Of a stretch of 64,000 nt of DNA, positions 1-10,700 are shown one piece after another. The translations under genes were made by a program, and so were the position numbers. The notes beneath the pieces are model-generated. The model had not been told where the DNA came from and made no database searches. It worked only from the letters and a program-made list of their open reading frames with translations. The DNA lies in contig CM026551.1 in NCBI GenBank assembly GCA_015143295.1, positions 47,232,034-47,296,033 on the forward strand, in the 5' to 3' direction. The number at the start of each line of letters is the position of its first letter. Within the stretch, counting starts at the first letter, position 1. Source of the stretch: Tetracentron sinense. Its lineage: Eukaryota > Streptophyta > Magnoliopsida > Trochodendrales > Trochodendraceae.

Positions 1-751
1 CCAATCATTGTTATTATTTCATTGCACATTATCATATGTATCCAAACAGTTTTAATTTAGTTGTGGAAATTTCTGACCCGGACGGTGAACCCCTTCATGT
101 TGGGTTTTACAAACTCAGTTGGTAATCAGGTTGGGTTACCCAAACCCAATGGGTCGTTTTACCCACTTCTTTTTTTATTTGTTATTAAATAGTAATTATA
201 TTTAATTAATTTATTAACTTTTACTTATATATAAAGGTATAATTATTAGTTTCATGTGACTTTTAAAAGAGCACCTAGAATTGAAAAGGATTAGTCTTGG
301 GTTCTTGGTTTAATCTCCACTTTTTATTTCTGTTTAATCTCCTATTCTGCTCATTGGTTGTGCTCACAACCAGAGTCTCATTTCTAGGGAAAGAACATAT
401 AGTTTCACTTTTTACCAAAAAAAAAACATATAGTTTCACTTAATTTTTCAGCCTCTCTTCTCATTCTAGGAACCACTAATACTTTTATTATCTTCGTTGT
501 AATGCAACTTCTTTTAAATAGGGTCAAAGTTTTTTTTCATAAATAATAATGATGAATAAATGGGTTAGAAGTGTGGATATTGGCTGAGGGTCATTAATTG
601 GGTTAGATGGTTTGTGTGTGTGCAATCAATCCAATTATAAAACAAGTTAGGTTCATTATAAAACAAGTTAGGTTCATGTTGACGTTAATTTTTTTCAACC
701 CGAATCTAACCGAATCCGAACTAAACACGACTCATTGTCACCCTTCATTTA
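1..751. other. AT-rich intergenic DNA
   Basis: No convincing gene. The stretch is AT-rich with short direct repeats, for example a unit of about 21 bp around AAACAAGTTAGGTTCA that occurs twice in tandem near 640-677. Short forward ORFs here lack any family resemblance. Confidence 0.6.
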
Positions 752-1041
752 GGTGGCGTTTGGTAACACTAATCTAAATAGGCTGAGCTTATTTGAAAAT
801 TGTACTTAGTTAGACTTTAGATTTTTAAGTTGAAGGTTAATTGCATGTTTATATCTTTTTGAAATAAGAGTTTTACCTTTATTAAAGTAAAAAGTACCTA
901 TGAGCTACTTTTTAAAGTAAAGGTTTTCACCTTTAAAATCTCTACTTTTAACCTGCAATTCAACTTAACAATCTAAAATCTAACTAATCACAATTTTTAA
1001 ATAAGCTCTACCTAATTAGATTAGTGTTACCAAACGCTACC
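752..1041. mobile_element. Tourist-like MITE (PIF/Harbinger type)
   Basis: The 290-bp unit has terminal inverted repeats beginning GGTGGCGTTTGGTAACACTA at the left and the matching inverted GGTAGCGTTTGGTAACACTA at the right. It is flanked on both sides by TTA (749-751 and 1042-1044). The 3-bp TTA/TAA duplication and GG..CGTTTGG ends are typical of Tourist-like MITEs. The arms pair over much of their length and there is no coding capacity. Confidence 0.8.
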
Positions 1042-1249
1042 TTAATCTAATATAATCAAAGAGATTGTTACCCTTGCCCTTAATCGCATTGGTTCTAAAT
1101 TACCCCTAAAAAAAAAATGAAAAACACTTTAAACATAAGCTGCCAAAAAGTATTTGACTTTTTTTATGAGCCAAATGACGGTTGTGACAAATAAAGCTAG
1201 CTATCCCAATCCAGACATGTAACCAAAGAAAGGCTTCGGATTACCTATG

Positions 1250-1420
1250 ACCTAAGGCGCTCACACATCAAAGGACATGTGATGATAAAAAGGAGTAGTC
1301 ATTTCATTTTCTCCCCATAATTTTGACTTCTCCCCACTTGGTATCTCTTCCCTTTTTTATCGCCACATGTCCATTAATGTGTGGAGAGTGAAGGCAGAGG
1401 TGATCTGGAGCCCCAAAGAA
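1250..1420. repeat. Degenerate MITE fragment related to 4224-4515
   Basis: Shares phrases such as ATTTTGACTTCTCCCC, TCATTTCATTTTCTCCCC and TATCGCCACATGTC with the Mutator-like MITE at 4224-4515 and the copy near 37758-38025. No clear termini or target duplication remain. Confidence 0.5.
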
Positions 1421-1554
1421 ATAGCATGGATAATTTAAAGAGGAGGGCTAGTCTTAGACGCAAATTTCTTCTTTTTTTTTCAAATCCCATCATAAGTATA
1501 ACATTGGACATTGCTAATCCTTCAACAATTTAAGAAAACAAAATTTTCATAGGA

Positions 1555-2480
1555 CATTATGTTTTATAAATTAAAGAAAGTTCAAAGGGGACGCGTTAAT
1601 TTTTTTCTTTTAAAACCAAGGTTAGATGCTTTAACTCTAAGAGGTAGTGTATCTTAACCTAAGTTAAAGGAAGTTAAAAGGGGACACGTTAAATTTGTTT
1701 TTTTAAAACCAGGGTTAGATGTTTTATCCTTAAGGGTGTGAAATTTAGGGGTGTCAACGAGCCGAGTTGAGCCGAGCTGGGCACTGTTTGGGCTCGGCTC
1801 GTTGGACTTTTACAGATGCTCAGGCTCGACTCGGCCCAGCTCGAGCTCAGAACGGGTTAGCTCAAGCTTGGCTCGTCCACAAATCGTTGAACTCGAGCTC
1901 AACTCGATAATTGAAAAAAATATATATACACTGATAAGCACTAAATTCAATTAAAAGAATTAAAAGGGTATTTATTTTTTGGGATGTCATGTGACTCACG
2001 TGAAAGCTTGAGTTAAAACTTAAATGGAAATAATTAAGTTAATGTATAATAAATATATCTTACCAAAAAAAAGTATACTAAATATATAATATAAATTTAT
2101 TTTTTAAAGGGTATTATTATAAAATTAATCGAGTCGAGCCGAACTGAGCCTCCTATTGTTCAGGCTCGGCTCGTTCATTTTTCGAGCTCGCTTTTAATGC
2201 TCGGCTTGGCTCAACGAGCCCAAAGTAAAAGCTCAAGCTTGGTTTAATTAGAGTCGAGCCGAGCTGGCTCAGCTTGTTAACACCCCTAGACTGCGAATCT
2301 TAATTACAAAGGTAAAAACTTATTAATCATAGTTGAAAGATAATTAAAGGCTTTGTGAGATTATGAAATATCATAAGGGCATGATAGTCATTTTCTTTAC
2401 AATAATAAACAAAAGCCTAACGAAACTAGGGATTAAGGTTGTTTGTCACTAGCAGAGCTTCCACCCACCGAATCTCCTCC
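1555..2480. repeat. Dispersed repeat, copy A, split by a hAT-like element
   Basis: This stretch and 13307-13830 are copies of one repeat. Both carry the series 'aaccaaggttagatg...ctaagg...tatcttaacc' followed by 'ttaaaggctttgt', 'gtcattttt' and 'agggattgaggttgtt'. In this copy the sequence is interrupted at 1746-2288 by a separate inverted-repeat element; the other copy serves as the uninterrupted site. No coding function is visible. Confidence 0.6.
1746..2288. mobile_element. GAGCTC-rich hAT-like element
   Basis: It starts TAGGGGTGTCAACGAGCCGA and ends with the inverted partner of TAGGGGTGTTAACAAGCTGA. The ends are rich in GAGCCGAGC/GCTCGAGCTC modules, the centre is AT-rich and non-coding. 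The same family recurs at 27652-28186, 52012-52442 and 55776-56386; the 52-kb copy has a clean 8-bp duplication, which places the family in hAT. Here the duplication is too decayed to call. Confidence 0.65.
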
Positions 2481-2640
2481 TCCAATGCCACATTTGCCTG
2501 CATAAGCTATTGTTGTCCTAGAGCCTCTTGCACAATCTTGTAAACTGTTACCCATTACAGTCTATTTGCAAAGCTGGTAGAAAAAAGCAGCAGCTGATAT
2601 GCAAATCAACCCCTCTTTCCAAAAAAAAAGTTAACAAACG

Positions 2641-2671
<31 letters not shown>
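2481..2671. repeat. Non-coding stretch ending in a (TA)n tract
   Basis: No gene. A (TA)n microsatellite occupies about 2645-2671 and directly abuts the inverted-repeat element that follows. Confidence 0.6.
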
Positions 2672-3971
2672 GAGTCGGTCTAGACTCTTACTCCCTATTC
2701 ATACACCTCATCTAAGTCTTTACTTAAAAATGATAAATGGTTCTAAAAAGTATGAGCTGGCAACCTTTACCCAAATAATATAATGTCAAAAATGCCCTCC
2801 TCATAAATAAAAACATTCTAAATTCTAATCCGTATCTCTCCCGTCACACCTCTCATTCTATTTCTCTCCCTCTCCACCTCTTCCTTCGTTCTCTTCACTG
2901 CATTCTCATTCTCTCATAGAAATAGAACCGCCGGAATCCTCTTCCTCCTTTTTCTTTGCATCATGCCTCTCCTTTCTCATCTATTCTTATTTTCTCTCCG
3001 TATTACCTCTGGTGGCCGGAAATCCGCAAAACAGAACCGCTTAGAGGGACTTCTCCTTCAAAGTTGAAGCAGACAAGTTTCAAATCAAAAGCGAAGGAGT
3101 CCAACCCAGATCAAAACCATGATAATAAAGGTGAGCATTGCTCCACCATTATGAGTCAGAATCGTCTTCCAATGTATTTGGGAATTAAGTTAACTTGTGC
3201 CTGCTGCCGTTGCTTTGATTGGTTAATTGAAGTTGAAGGCTTGTTTTATTTGTTGCAGAGTCTGCAAAGGCAAAGTTCAAAGAGGCAATGATGTCCTATG
3301 AAGCCATAAAGTTAGAGAGAAACAATAGGAACTCTTGATCTGATGAAAGGTATTGCAAAGATTTCGTAAATTTGAAGAATGCCCAAATAGAAGTACAGAG
3401 TACTGGACCAAGATTTCAACCTTGTAATCCCCGCCTTTACTTCCACAATGGCTGTAATTTTCCAAACTAAATAATGAATCATTTGCTTCATATTCTTTGG
3501 GAACCATTAGAAAGTTTGGGATGTAATGTTGTAATGCCGATTGACAAGTTGTTGTCAATGGATCAATGGTGGGTTAATAGAGTTTGCAGATAAGATCTTG
3601 ACAATTCTCGTTACAAGAGAACAAGGATTAATAGAGTTTGCAGATCTTATCCTCAACTTTCACGAACAATTTTAATAGGACATAGCCAGAAAAACCAGAA
3701 CACATTTAATGGGAACGTCCGTTTTCCTTGACAATTCTTTGGAAGACGGGAATGTGGGAGAAGGAAGGAAGGAAGGAGAGAGAGAGAGAGAGGCGTGTGA
3801 TGGGTTTAAGGTTTTATTCCTTTTTTTAAAAGGGGTGTTTTTGGCATTATCTATTTGTGAAAAGGATGCCACCTCACCTCACCTATTTTAAGAGCCCTTG
3901 ATCTTTCTAAAACAAGGATTTAGATATGGAATAAATTGAGGGAGTAAAAATAGGGAGTACCCCTGGACCGA

Positions 3972-3974
<3 letters not shown>
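2672..3974. mobile_element. TIR element in a (TA)n tract carrying a spliced gene fragment (Pack-type candidate)
   Basis: The left end GAGTCGGTCTAG...ACTCCCTATT is matched in inverted orientation by the right end, GAGTCGGTCCAG...ACTCCCTATT read on the minus strand. Both ends touch (TA)n tracts (2645-2671 and 3975-4018), as if the element inserted into a TA microsatellite and duplicated it. The interior has higher sequence complexity than the flanks, an intron-like interruption, and a GA-rich microsatellite near 3762-3793. The class is uncertain; the pattern recalls Pack-type elements that carry host gene pieces. Confidence 0.5.
2960..3338 (+). pseudogene. Two-exon gene fragment inside the TIR element, function not recognised
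   Basis: An open frame without an ATG runs to 3130, where it meets a good donor (AAAG|GTGAGC). A good acceptor (TTGCAG|AG) lies at 3258/3259 and keeps the frame open to a TGA at 3336-3338. The joined product is basic and lysine-rich and ends in a short charged helix-like stretch (KFKEAMMSYEAIKLERNN). I do not recognise the family. The lack of a start codon and the position inside an inverted-repeat element suggest a captured, truncated gene piece rather than a working gene. Upstream DNA is CT-rich like a 5' leader. A duplicated TTAATAGAGTTTGCAGAT phrase occurs near 3574 and 3629, downstream of the fragment. Confidence 0.4.
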
Positions 3975-4019
<45 letters not shown>

Positions 4020-4223
4020 TGCTGAAACGAAGCCAACAAACAAAAGAACCAAAAGCATGAAAGCATAGTACATTATTATATTATTACATATCATGGTTCA
4101 AGTGATTTGGGTCCCTCTTTTTGATTAAGGGCCGTAGAAAGACAAAACTGCCCTTTAGTTGTATAGAAACCCGTGGTTTAATAGCAATATTGATCTTTTC
4201 CACTGCAGGGGCCCGTTATTATT
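3975..4223. repeat. (TA)n microsatellite and non-coding flank
   Basis: (TA)n covers about 3975-4018. The remainder holds no gene. The last bases, 4215-4223 (GTTATTATT), are the left target duplication of the next element. Confidence 0.6.
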
Positions 4224-4515
4224 GGCCTGGGATTGTCTCTGGCGAAGCCAGAAAGGGCTTATCTCGGGGTTCCATAAAATAGGTGACAAGTGGTGGAGAA
4301 GTCAAAATCATGGGGCCCACGATTTTGACTTCTCCACCCTTAATAAGACATGTGGCGATAAGTGTGTGAGAATAAAGGGGAGAGATATCATATGGGGAGA
4401 AGTCAAAAAAATGGGGAGAAAATGAAATGACTTCTCCCCATTTTTTGGCCAACTGTCGCATAATGTATGGAACCCCGAGAGGGGTTTCTGGCTTCGCCAG
4501 AGACAAGCCAAAGCC
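4224..4515. mobile_element. Mutator-like MITE with 9-bp target duplication
   Basis: The 292-bp unit has long inverted repeats (GGCCTGGGATTGTCTCTGGC at the left; GGCTTTGGCTTGTCTCTGGC read inward from the right). It is flanked by GTTATTATT at 4215-4223 and 4516-4524. A 9-bp duplication with long TIRs is typical of Mutator-like elements. The interior folds on itself around GATTTTGACTTCTCC and has no gene. Confidence 0.8.
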
Positions 4516-4524
4516 GTTATTATT

Positions 4525-5349
4525 TAGTGAACCTGTACCACGGCCTTCTATGGTCCATCAATAGTCCAAATCCTTGTTGAACTCTTTTTCTTTTTTTTTC
4601 CTTTTTTTTTAAGCCAACGTTTATCTACTGGTTTTTTTTTTTTTTTTTTTTGGTGAAAATCGTTTATCTACTGTTACTGGTCAGAGTAGTTCCAGTTGGA
4701 TTTTGTAGCCACTTTAAATAGTTAGCATTGGTTCTAACGATTTTATATCTTGAGAATTGCGTTTGATTTGTCATAAAAAAAAAACATTTTATCATAATTA
4801 ATTTCTCAAAAATTATATATTTTCAAAATGGGATGAAGGGTGAGAGTGAGGGAGAGAGTTCTTTTTTTCTTTGAAATATACCTAATAAGAGTCAGCTGCC
4901 AAAGTCCTTGAATGACAACTAAACGAAGCCCTATGATCGTATGAATTCGCATGAATGACATTCATATTTTATTTAAATGACAACTGAACACGGCAACATT
5001 CCAGTACCCTCATTATCATCCTCATCATGACAACAAATTATTCTAAATACATATATGTGCATATGAAATGTGTTTTATGCAAATATATATAGTTAGAGTC
5101 AAAGACAATTATGTAGGTCTTTCTAATAAATTGTTTGTGATTCTGTATTATTATACAAATAGTTTTATTTACATAGAGTCAATTTTCTACAGAGAATGAA
5201 TTTTGTCAAGCATTTGAACTAAACAAGATTATTTCTACCGGTATAAGCTAGACAAGTGATTTTTGCATAATCAATTCACATCACAATTGATTCTTATTAG
5301 AAGAAACAGAAGTAAACGAGATCTGAGTGGATTCTTTCTTGTCACATAA
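4525..5349. other. AT-rich DNA without recognisable genes
   Basis: Homopolymer T runs near 4588-4612 and 4630-4653 and AT-rich spacer. No ORF of interest and no clear element ends seen. Confidence 0.5.
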
Positions 5350-5409
5350 ATTGATCCCAGGACCTCCCTCCTAAGAGAGGGGCACACTTGGCCATCTGAG
5401 CTAGAGTTA
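5350..5409 (-). mobile_element. tRNA-derived SINE-like fragment
   Basis: Read on the minus strand, CTAGCTCAGATGGCC resembles a polymerase III A box and, about 30 bases on, GGTCCTGGGATCAA resembles a degenerate B box. The spacing fits a tRNA-derived SINE head, but no tail or target duplication was found and the tRNA fold is not intact. Confidence 0.4.
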
Positions 5410-5534
5410 AAGTTTTATGTTACGTACACATGGGTCATCCTATAATTTATTATAAGGGTTTTCTTAGGGGATAGGCTTTTTATGCTTGTAATGGGACTCC
5501 AGAGCCTTCGGACAAGAACTTAACATCAATAAGG

Positions 5535-5610
5535 TGTTTTTACTGTAAAAATTAGGGACATACCATCAATGAGTGTCGGACTCGTATGAGGGTTCAGAAA
5601 GAGGACATCA
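5535..5610 (+). pseudogene. Retrotransposon gag zinc-knuckle remnant
   Basis: The frame starting at 5535 reads a C-X2-C-X4-H-X4-C knuckle (first Cys 5535-5537, last Cys 5574-5576) with an in-frame TAG inside, followed by a basic stretch and another stop at about 5628. Such knuckles sit at the end of retroelement Gag proteins. No other domain of the element was found nearby, so this is a small decayed piece. Confidence 0.5.
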
Positions 5611-5639
5611 AAAGCAGGTTTATCTAGTCCTGCATTGGC

Positions 5640-6340
5640 TGCTTCTACTCTTAATATCGCCTTAGGAAACGCAGCTTGGGATCTTTCACGTATGATTCAT
5701 CATAAAAGATTTTCCTTGCTATTTTTAGTACGTAATCGAGTGATTTCCCTAATAGAAACGAAAAATTCCGTCCCTTGTGGAGTGAAGTAGGCGGACAACT
5801 TGTAGAGTAAGCGAAACCGGCCCTTTCGGAGTACCGACAAGCAACCGCTTCTTGAAGTGCTGGAAAGGGCGCCATTTTTTGCCTGCCAAATTTCGTAAGC
5901 TTGCTAGCTTACTGGCTGAACCATCGTCATCTGCTTGTTTGGTCACTTTCGCTCATAGAAAGAGAAGGCGCTGAAAATGATTCTGGATTCCAGATCTTTC
6001 GGGAACTAAGAGAGTGGCTGGTTGAAGGGAAAGGGAAGCCAGAAAATCCAGGAATCGACATCCACCAAACCATTAGACTACCAGAGAAGGGGAGCCCGGT
6101 CGGATACCCATTAAGACACTTCTTGGAAACCGAGAAAATATCCAATTCCGATCCAAGCATTTGAAGGGACCTTCTCATACATTGATTGACCTATCCGCTG
6201 TCTCCCTTTGGAAAGAAAGCTCCAGTATGAACCTCTTCCTCAGGGAGGGAGGCGAGCAGCTAGAGGGAGTATCAGTGCAAAACTAAACGGAAGGGGAGAG
6301 CAGGATGAAGCAAGCAGCAAAGGACATAGTTTTGTCGAAC
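5640..6340. other. GC-richer block, possible mitochondrial insertion (NUMT)
   Basis: This stretch is clearly richer in G+C than its surroundings, lacks homopolymers and has several short open frames on both strands that look like plant mitochondrial intergenic sequence, for example phrases such as TTCGTAAGCTTGCTAGCTTA. No mitochondrial gene was identified, so the call rests on composition and style only. It lies between a gag remnant and a copia-type LTR fragment. Confidence 0.35.
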
Positions 6341-6344
6341 TTAC

Positions 6345-6775
6345 TGTTATAACTAGTTCGACAAATCTAGAGAAATAAGAAAACAAGAAACCAAGCAATC
6401 ACACAAAAGAGACAAGATATACGTGGTTCGGCAAGGTGCCTACGTCCACGGGAGAAAACGGCAAGAAATCCACTAAGAATACGGGAGAAAACAGTGTATA
6501 GTAGCTCTCTCTAAACCCCTCTTACAAAACCCTCGAAAAACCCCCTTCCCCACATCCTCAAAGAAAACCATTTATATATCTGGGGTTACAACGAGAAGAC
6601 AAAACGGGTTAGAAAATACGGGTCAAAATTTCGGCCGGGGGCCATAGCAATGGTAGGGTGAACCCACACATTGCCTATTAATCGGGTCACACACCGGGTC
6701 ATCAAGGATCCGGGTAAAATCCACACCAACTTCCCAACAAAACTCATAATAGAATTTGAGCCAAAACTCACACTA
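6345..6775 (-). mobile_element. Copia-type LTR fragment (R-U5 part)
   Basis: On the minus strand, a TATA motif (ATATATAA near 6572-6580) is followed by GTTTTCTCCCGTGGACGTAG and TGCCGAACCACGTATATC. This 'CGTGGACGTAGGCA...TGCCGAACCACG' module is characteristic of many plant copia LTRs just downstream of the transcription start. Exact LTR ends and a target duplication could not be fixed. A similar GAGGTTCGGTAACCTGCCTA module occurs near 63185. Confidence 0.5.
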
Positions 6776-7794
6776 AGGCAAAAGATTAAATCCAAGTCGT
6801 GAGTGAGGGGGGCTATAAGAATAAAGCGAAAGACAGATTTTGACCTGAAAGGACTTAAAACATCTTTAGCATGCTTCTTTAAGCTCCTCAGGTCGTTGAG
6901 ATAGGTGAACTCATAAGAAGGGATGCCCTTACTCTATTCCTTGACAGGGTTTTGTTACCTCTCCAACTATCTCTCCATTAGGTAGGATTTTATTGGCCCA
7001 AGCGCTTATTAGTTTAGGAAAAACTGATCCAATTTGAAGTTGTTGATGTTTGATCCAATTCGAAGTTGTTCATGTTTCCTTCGCAAGAAAAGAAAAAAAC
7101 TATATTATCTATTCACTACCGAATAAGTAGAAATATATCTACCTTGAATTTCTGTGATTGGGGTTGGCAGCCCCTTTAACTATGCTGAACTCTGGTTAAA
7201 AAAGTTCAACACCTGTTTTATTTTCTATCTAAAATAAAACAGTTAATGAATCCTAAGAGTTAATGAATCTTAACCGCAGTTAAAAGAGGTTAAAATGGGA
7301 CAGTTGGCAAAACAAAACCCCTCCCTTCGCTCCACCAGCAAGGAGAAGAATATATTCCATTGAAAAATATACAAAGGTTTATTCTGAGAGGTACAGTTCT
7401 CCAGATGATGTCAATATGATTCCCCTCAAAGAAGAGAGAAGATGGAGACCACCTTCCTGAGGGAGAACTTGAAGTATTTCCCTGTTGTAATGCCTTAGTG
7501 ATTTGATCCATGTCCTGCTCAAAATTACATCTTCTTTTTCTGTTGTATAACATATTCTCCTAAATTTATGTTTGTGAGTAATATATATATAGTCCTTTTT
7601 GCTCCAGAATCATGTGTAATTGAAATACCCAATTTTCCAGTATAATTCACAGCTTTAAGGGCCTAGTTTGACCAACTGATGCACTATACTTTCCTGTTAA
7701 TCTCATTAGAAATTGCCTAAAAGTTACAAGTTATCTCCATTTCAGCTTTTTAATAATGGTAAGGTCATACTGTAGCTGCAGTTTCATACTCATT
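6776..7794. other. 3' flank of the potassium channel gene, repeats
   Basis: No gene. Around 7170-7310 there is a short piece of the 'gttaaaaggggacagtt' type repeat also seen at 1555 and 13307. An AATAAA-like signal on the minus strand lies at about 7379-7384, too far downstream to assign confidently to the channel transcript. Confidence 0.4.
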
Positions 7795-10700
7795 TTAAAG
7801 GAGAAACAGATGATCCCCGTCTCGAATTACGCTAATGTCATCTATTTCTGCATATCCTGTATTGACAACTTTAGTTGGATGGTAGCCTCCAAACGTTTCA
7901 CCTGCAGTTTAGGATAAAGTATAAGCAAGAAATTTTATCCTGTTTTACATAGATTAGTTATTCCAGTTCAAGAAATATTCATATTTACTTGAAGGAATTC
8001 AAATTTATGATAACTAGTAATCATTCCTCTTTAACTTTCAGGTATTTTGTCAAGTACTCTTTGAGGTTCTTACCACCAATCCTGAGTAGCTCTTCTAGTG
8101 AACCAGGTAAAATTATTAACTTTCCAAGCTCCTCTTGTGATGTACTTTCCTTTCTAAAGAACATATGGATGATGACTCTCTTGTTGGTCAAGTTCCTGAC
8201 TTCTCTATCACTGCCATATTCTCCAAGGCCTAATCTTTCAATCCCCCCCTTCAGTTTCTGTAAAAGAGGATCACATAACAATCAGTTTTGTCGCTGCCAA
8301 AACAAATGGAAAAACATATAAGATTTCTTCCATGTATTACTGCCTAATCAAATATATACCGTGACTAAGTTATTCATAATAATATTTCCATCTTCCATAT
8401 TTGCTTGAATAATGTTCATCAATGACGTCTTATTTAGCCGTAGGATCTGAGAAAGCGCAGTGGTACGAACGGTGAGTGGCTGCGGCTTAGAACATAACAC
8501 CCCCATCTCCCCAAACATTTCCCCAGCAACTGCAGTTCCATGAACCCGTATAGTGCATTCAGGAATGCTGAAATTACGTTTTCGATACATTGTTCTATCC
8601 ATATTAGTGGAGATGGTAGATACTTGATCACGCCCGTTCCTATAAGCTATCAAATCCTGCAACCATGAACAAATTCGCATAGTCAGAAGTGGGCGTTGTT
8701 GGGTATCTGTGAATACTTCATGGGATCAATATTAAGCTCACTCACCACTGCTCCTGAAACAATTATGTATAGATCTGTTGGAGCTTCGTTCTGCTGAACC
8801 ACATCTTCCTTGGCTGGGAAATACTCGGCCTCCATTTCGGAAGCCTTTTTAAGGAAAGGAAGATTAGATCAGTCTTATCTTAACAACAGAAAAGCAAAAA
8901 ATGAAAATTACATTCCAATTAGGTATGTGAAGTTATACCAGTTGGAAAAGGACTTCATTAGAAACGCCTTGGAAAAGATAGGCATTTTGAACAATTGGGA
9001 AGAAGAGATAGTTTGCAATGCTTGAACGAATTGCCTTCGGCAGACTATGTAAGGTCTCTTGATGTTTTAATCCATCTGTTTTAAACTTGAGACATATGTG
9101 TGACAACATTTGATCTTGTATGTGCGGGTCCAACTGATTTCGTGCGGCAAATTCAGAAGCAATTCGGATTGTATCCCTCTACAAAACTCAAAGCAATGCT
9201 GCTTAACACATAGCACTAACAGAGTATAGAAAACATCTTTTCTTATGAGAACTTGTAAATTACTATCAAATTGTCATTAAAACAAATGGGTAAGCGTTTG
9301 AAATCAGTACAAAAATGACTGAAAAAACAAAAACGGGGGAGAAATACTGTGTATCCTATAAAACAGATTTTCAAGTATTATCTTATATAGTAGGAGGGTT
9401 ACTTGTCTATATTGTAATTCTTGATTGGATTTAGTATGTTTAGGAGTCACCAAATTTGCTAATCTTTTAGCCGGTTAGTAGGTAAGTTTGAAGTGAAGAA
9501 CATACAAAATTTCTGGTGCGACTGGTCCCATGGACGACGAGATTTGTCATGTTGCCGATGAGGTAAGCTGTTAGTCCCAAGTTAAAAAACATGTAAAAGA
9601 TATCAAACAACATCTCCCTTGTGTTCTGAGCATGCAAATCGCCATAACCAGTTGTAGTTAGTGTTGTGATAGACCAGTACATTGCAGTTACATATCTATC
9701 CCAAAGACTCTGTTGTTTGAAATTTGGCATTACTGCACCAATCCATGTTCTCTCTGGATGCTGGTATCTATCTGCAATCAGATAGTTGAAGCATCCGGCA
9801 CAATGAGTAGCAAACAGAGTTACCTGCAATTCATTAGAAAAAAAAAACGGTGAACCTGATTGGGCCAACAAGACAAAGTATGAGCATAGTTACAAAGTTC
9901 TCGGATTTTTCCAAAAAATCCCGAATAATACCCAATTTTTTCATCTAATTCACAAAGTATTTGCAACTTTTGGGGGGGGGGGGGGGTAGCGACTTTTTGA
10001 TGTACGCTTAGAATCTTGAATAGGGGTGTTTGGGCCTCAAAAATATCTTGTAAACATGACTTTTTGAAAAAGTCCCTCTAATATATGAAATATATGTTTA
10101 TAATTTTCGTAATTAGTAATCTTATTTTATATTTTTTTCATATCTTGCCCCGTTTTTTTCCTAAATTTTCCCTAGAGCAACTTTGTAACTATGGATATGG
10201 ATATGAGGAGAATGAAAATGAAAAGAAGATTTCAATTACTGCGATGAGCTTTGTGCACCGAATCCAGAAATAGTTGAAGCGGATATCCTTCTCAAGTCTG
10301 AACGAAAGCAAGACTGACTTAGTGATCAATATCATTCTATTCCACCATGAAAGTTTATAATTTGGAGGAATCAAAAGCAGAGGTATATATGAGTTTGGTG
10401 ATAGACCTTGCGAATAGAGAGCCGACTCGTCGGAGACGCCAGAGTCGGAGCATATTGAGTACTTTAAAACCGAGGCCACCACTGTGGTCTGTGAACAGGA
10501 GGCTAAGAGATTGCAATGGTGCTGTAGAACAGACATCAAAGATGAACCAGGAGGCTATGTACCTGTGAGAGGGATCATAATTATTTGAAGAAAGCTCAGT
10601 TTTTCAAAATCAATCTGCAAAAACAACTAAACTGCATAGTAGTCTTATTAGTTGAAGTGATTTTGGAAGCAAGGATTGCTTAAGGACCTGACTGCAATTT

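Noticed and set aside
3672..4094. Short ORFs including one with a YIYIYIYI run
   Set aside because: Produced by GA- and TA-microsatellites.
5350..5409. Functional tRNA gene
   Set aside because: A- and B-box-like words are present but the cloverleaf does not close and no terminator or intact anticodon stem was seen.
8578..8634. A 56-base intron (donor after GATCAA, acceptor TTTCAG) to remove the cNBD insertion
   Set aside because: It would be shorter than usual plant introns and would shift the frame into an early stop.
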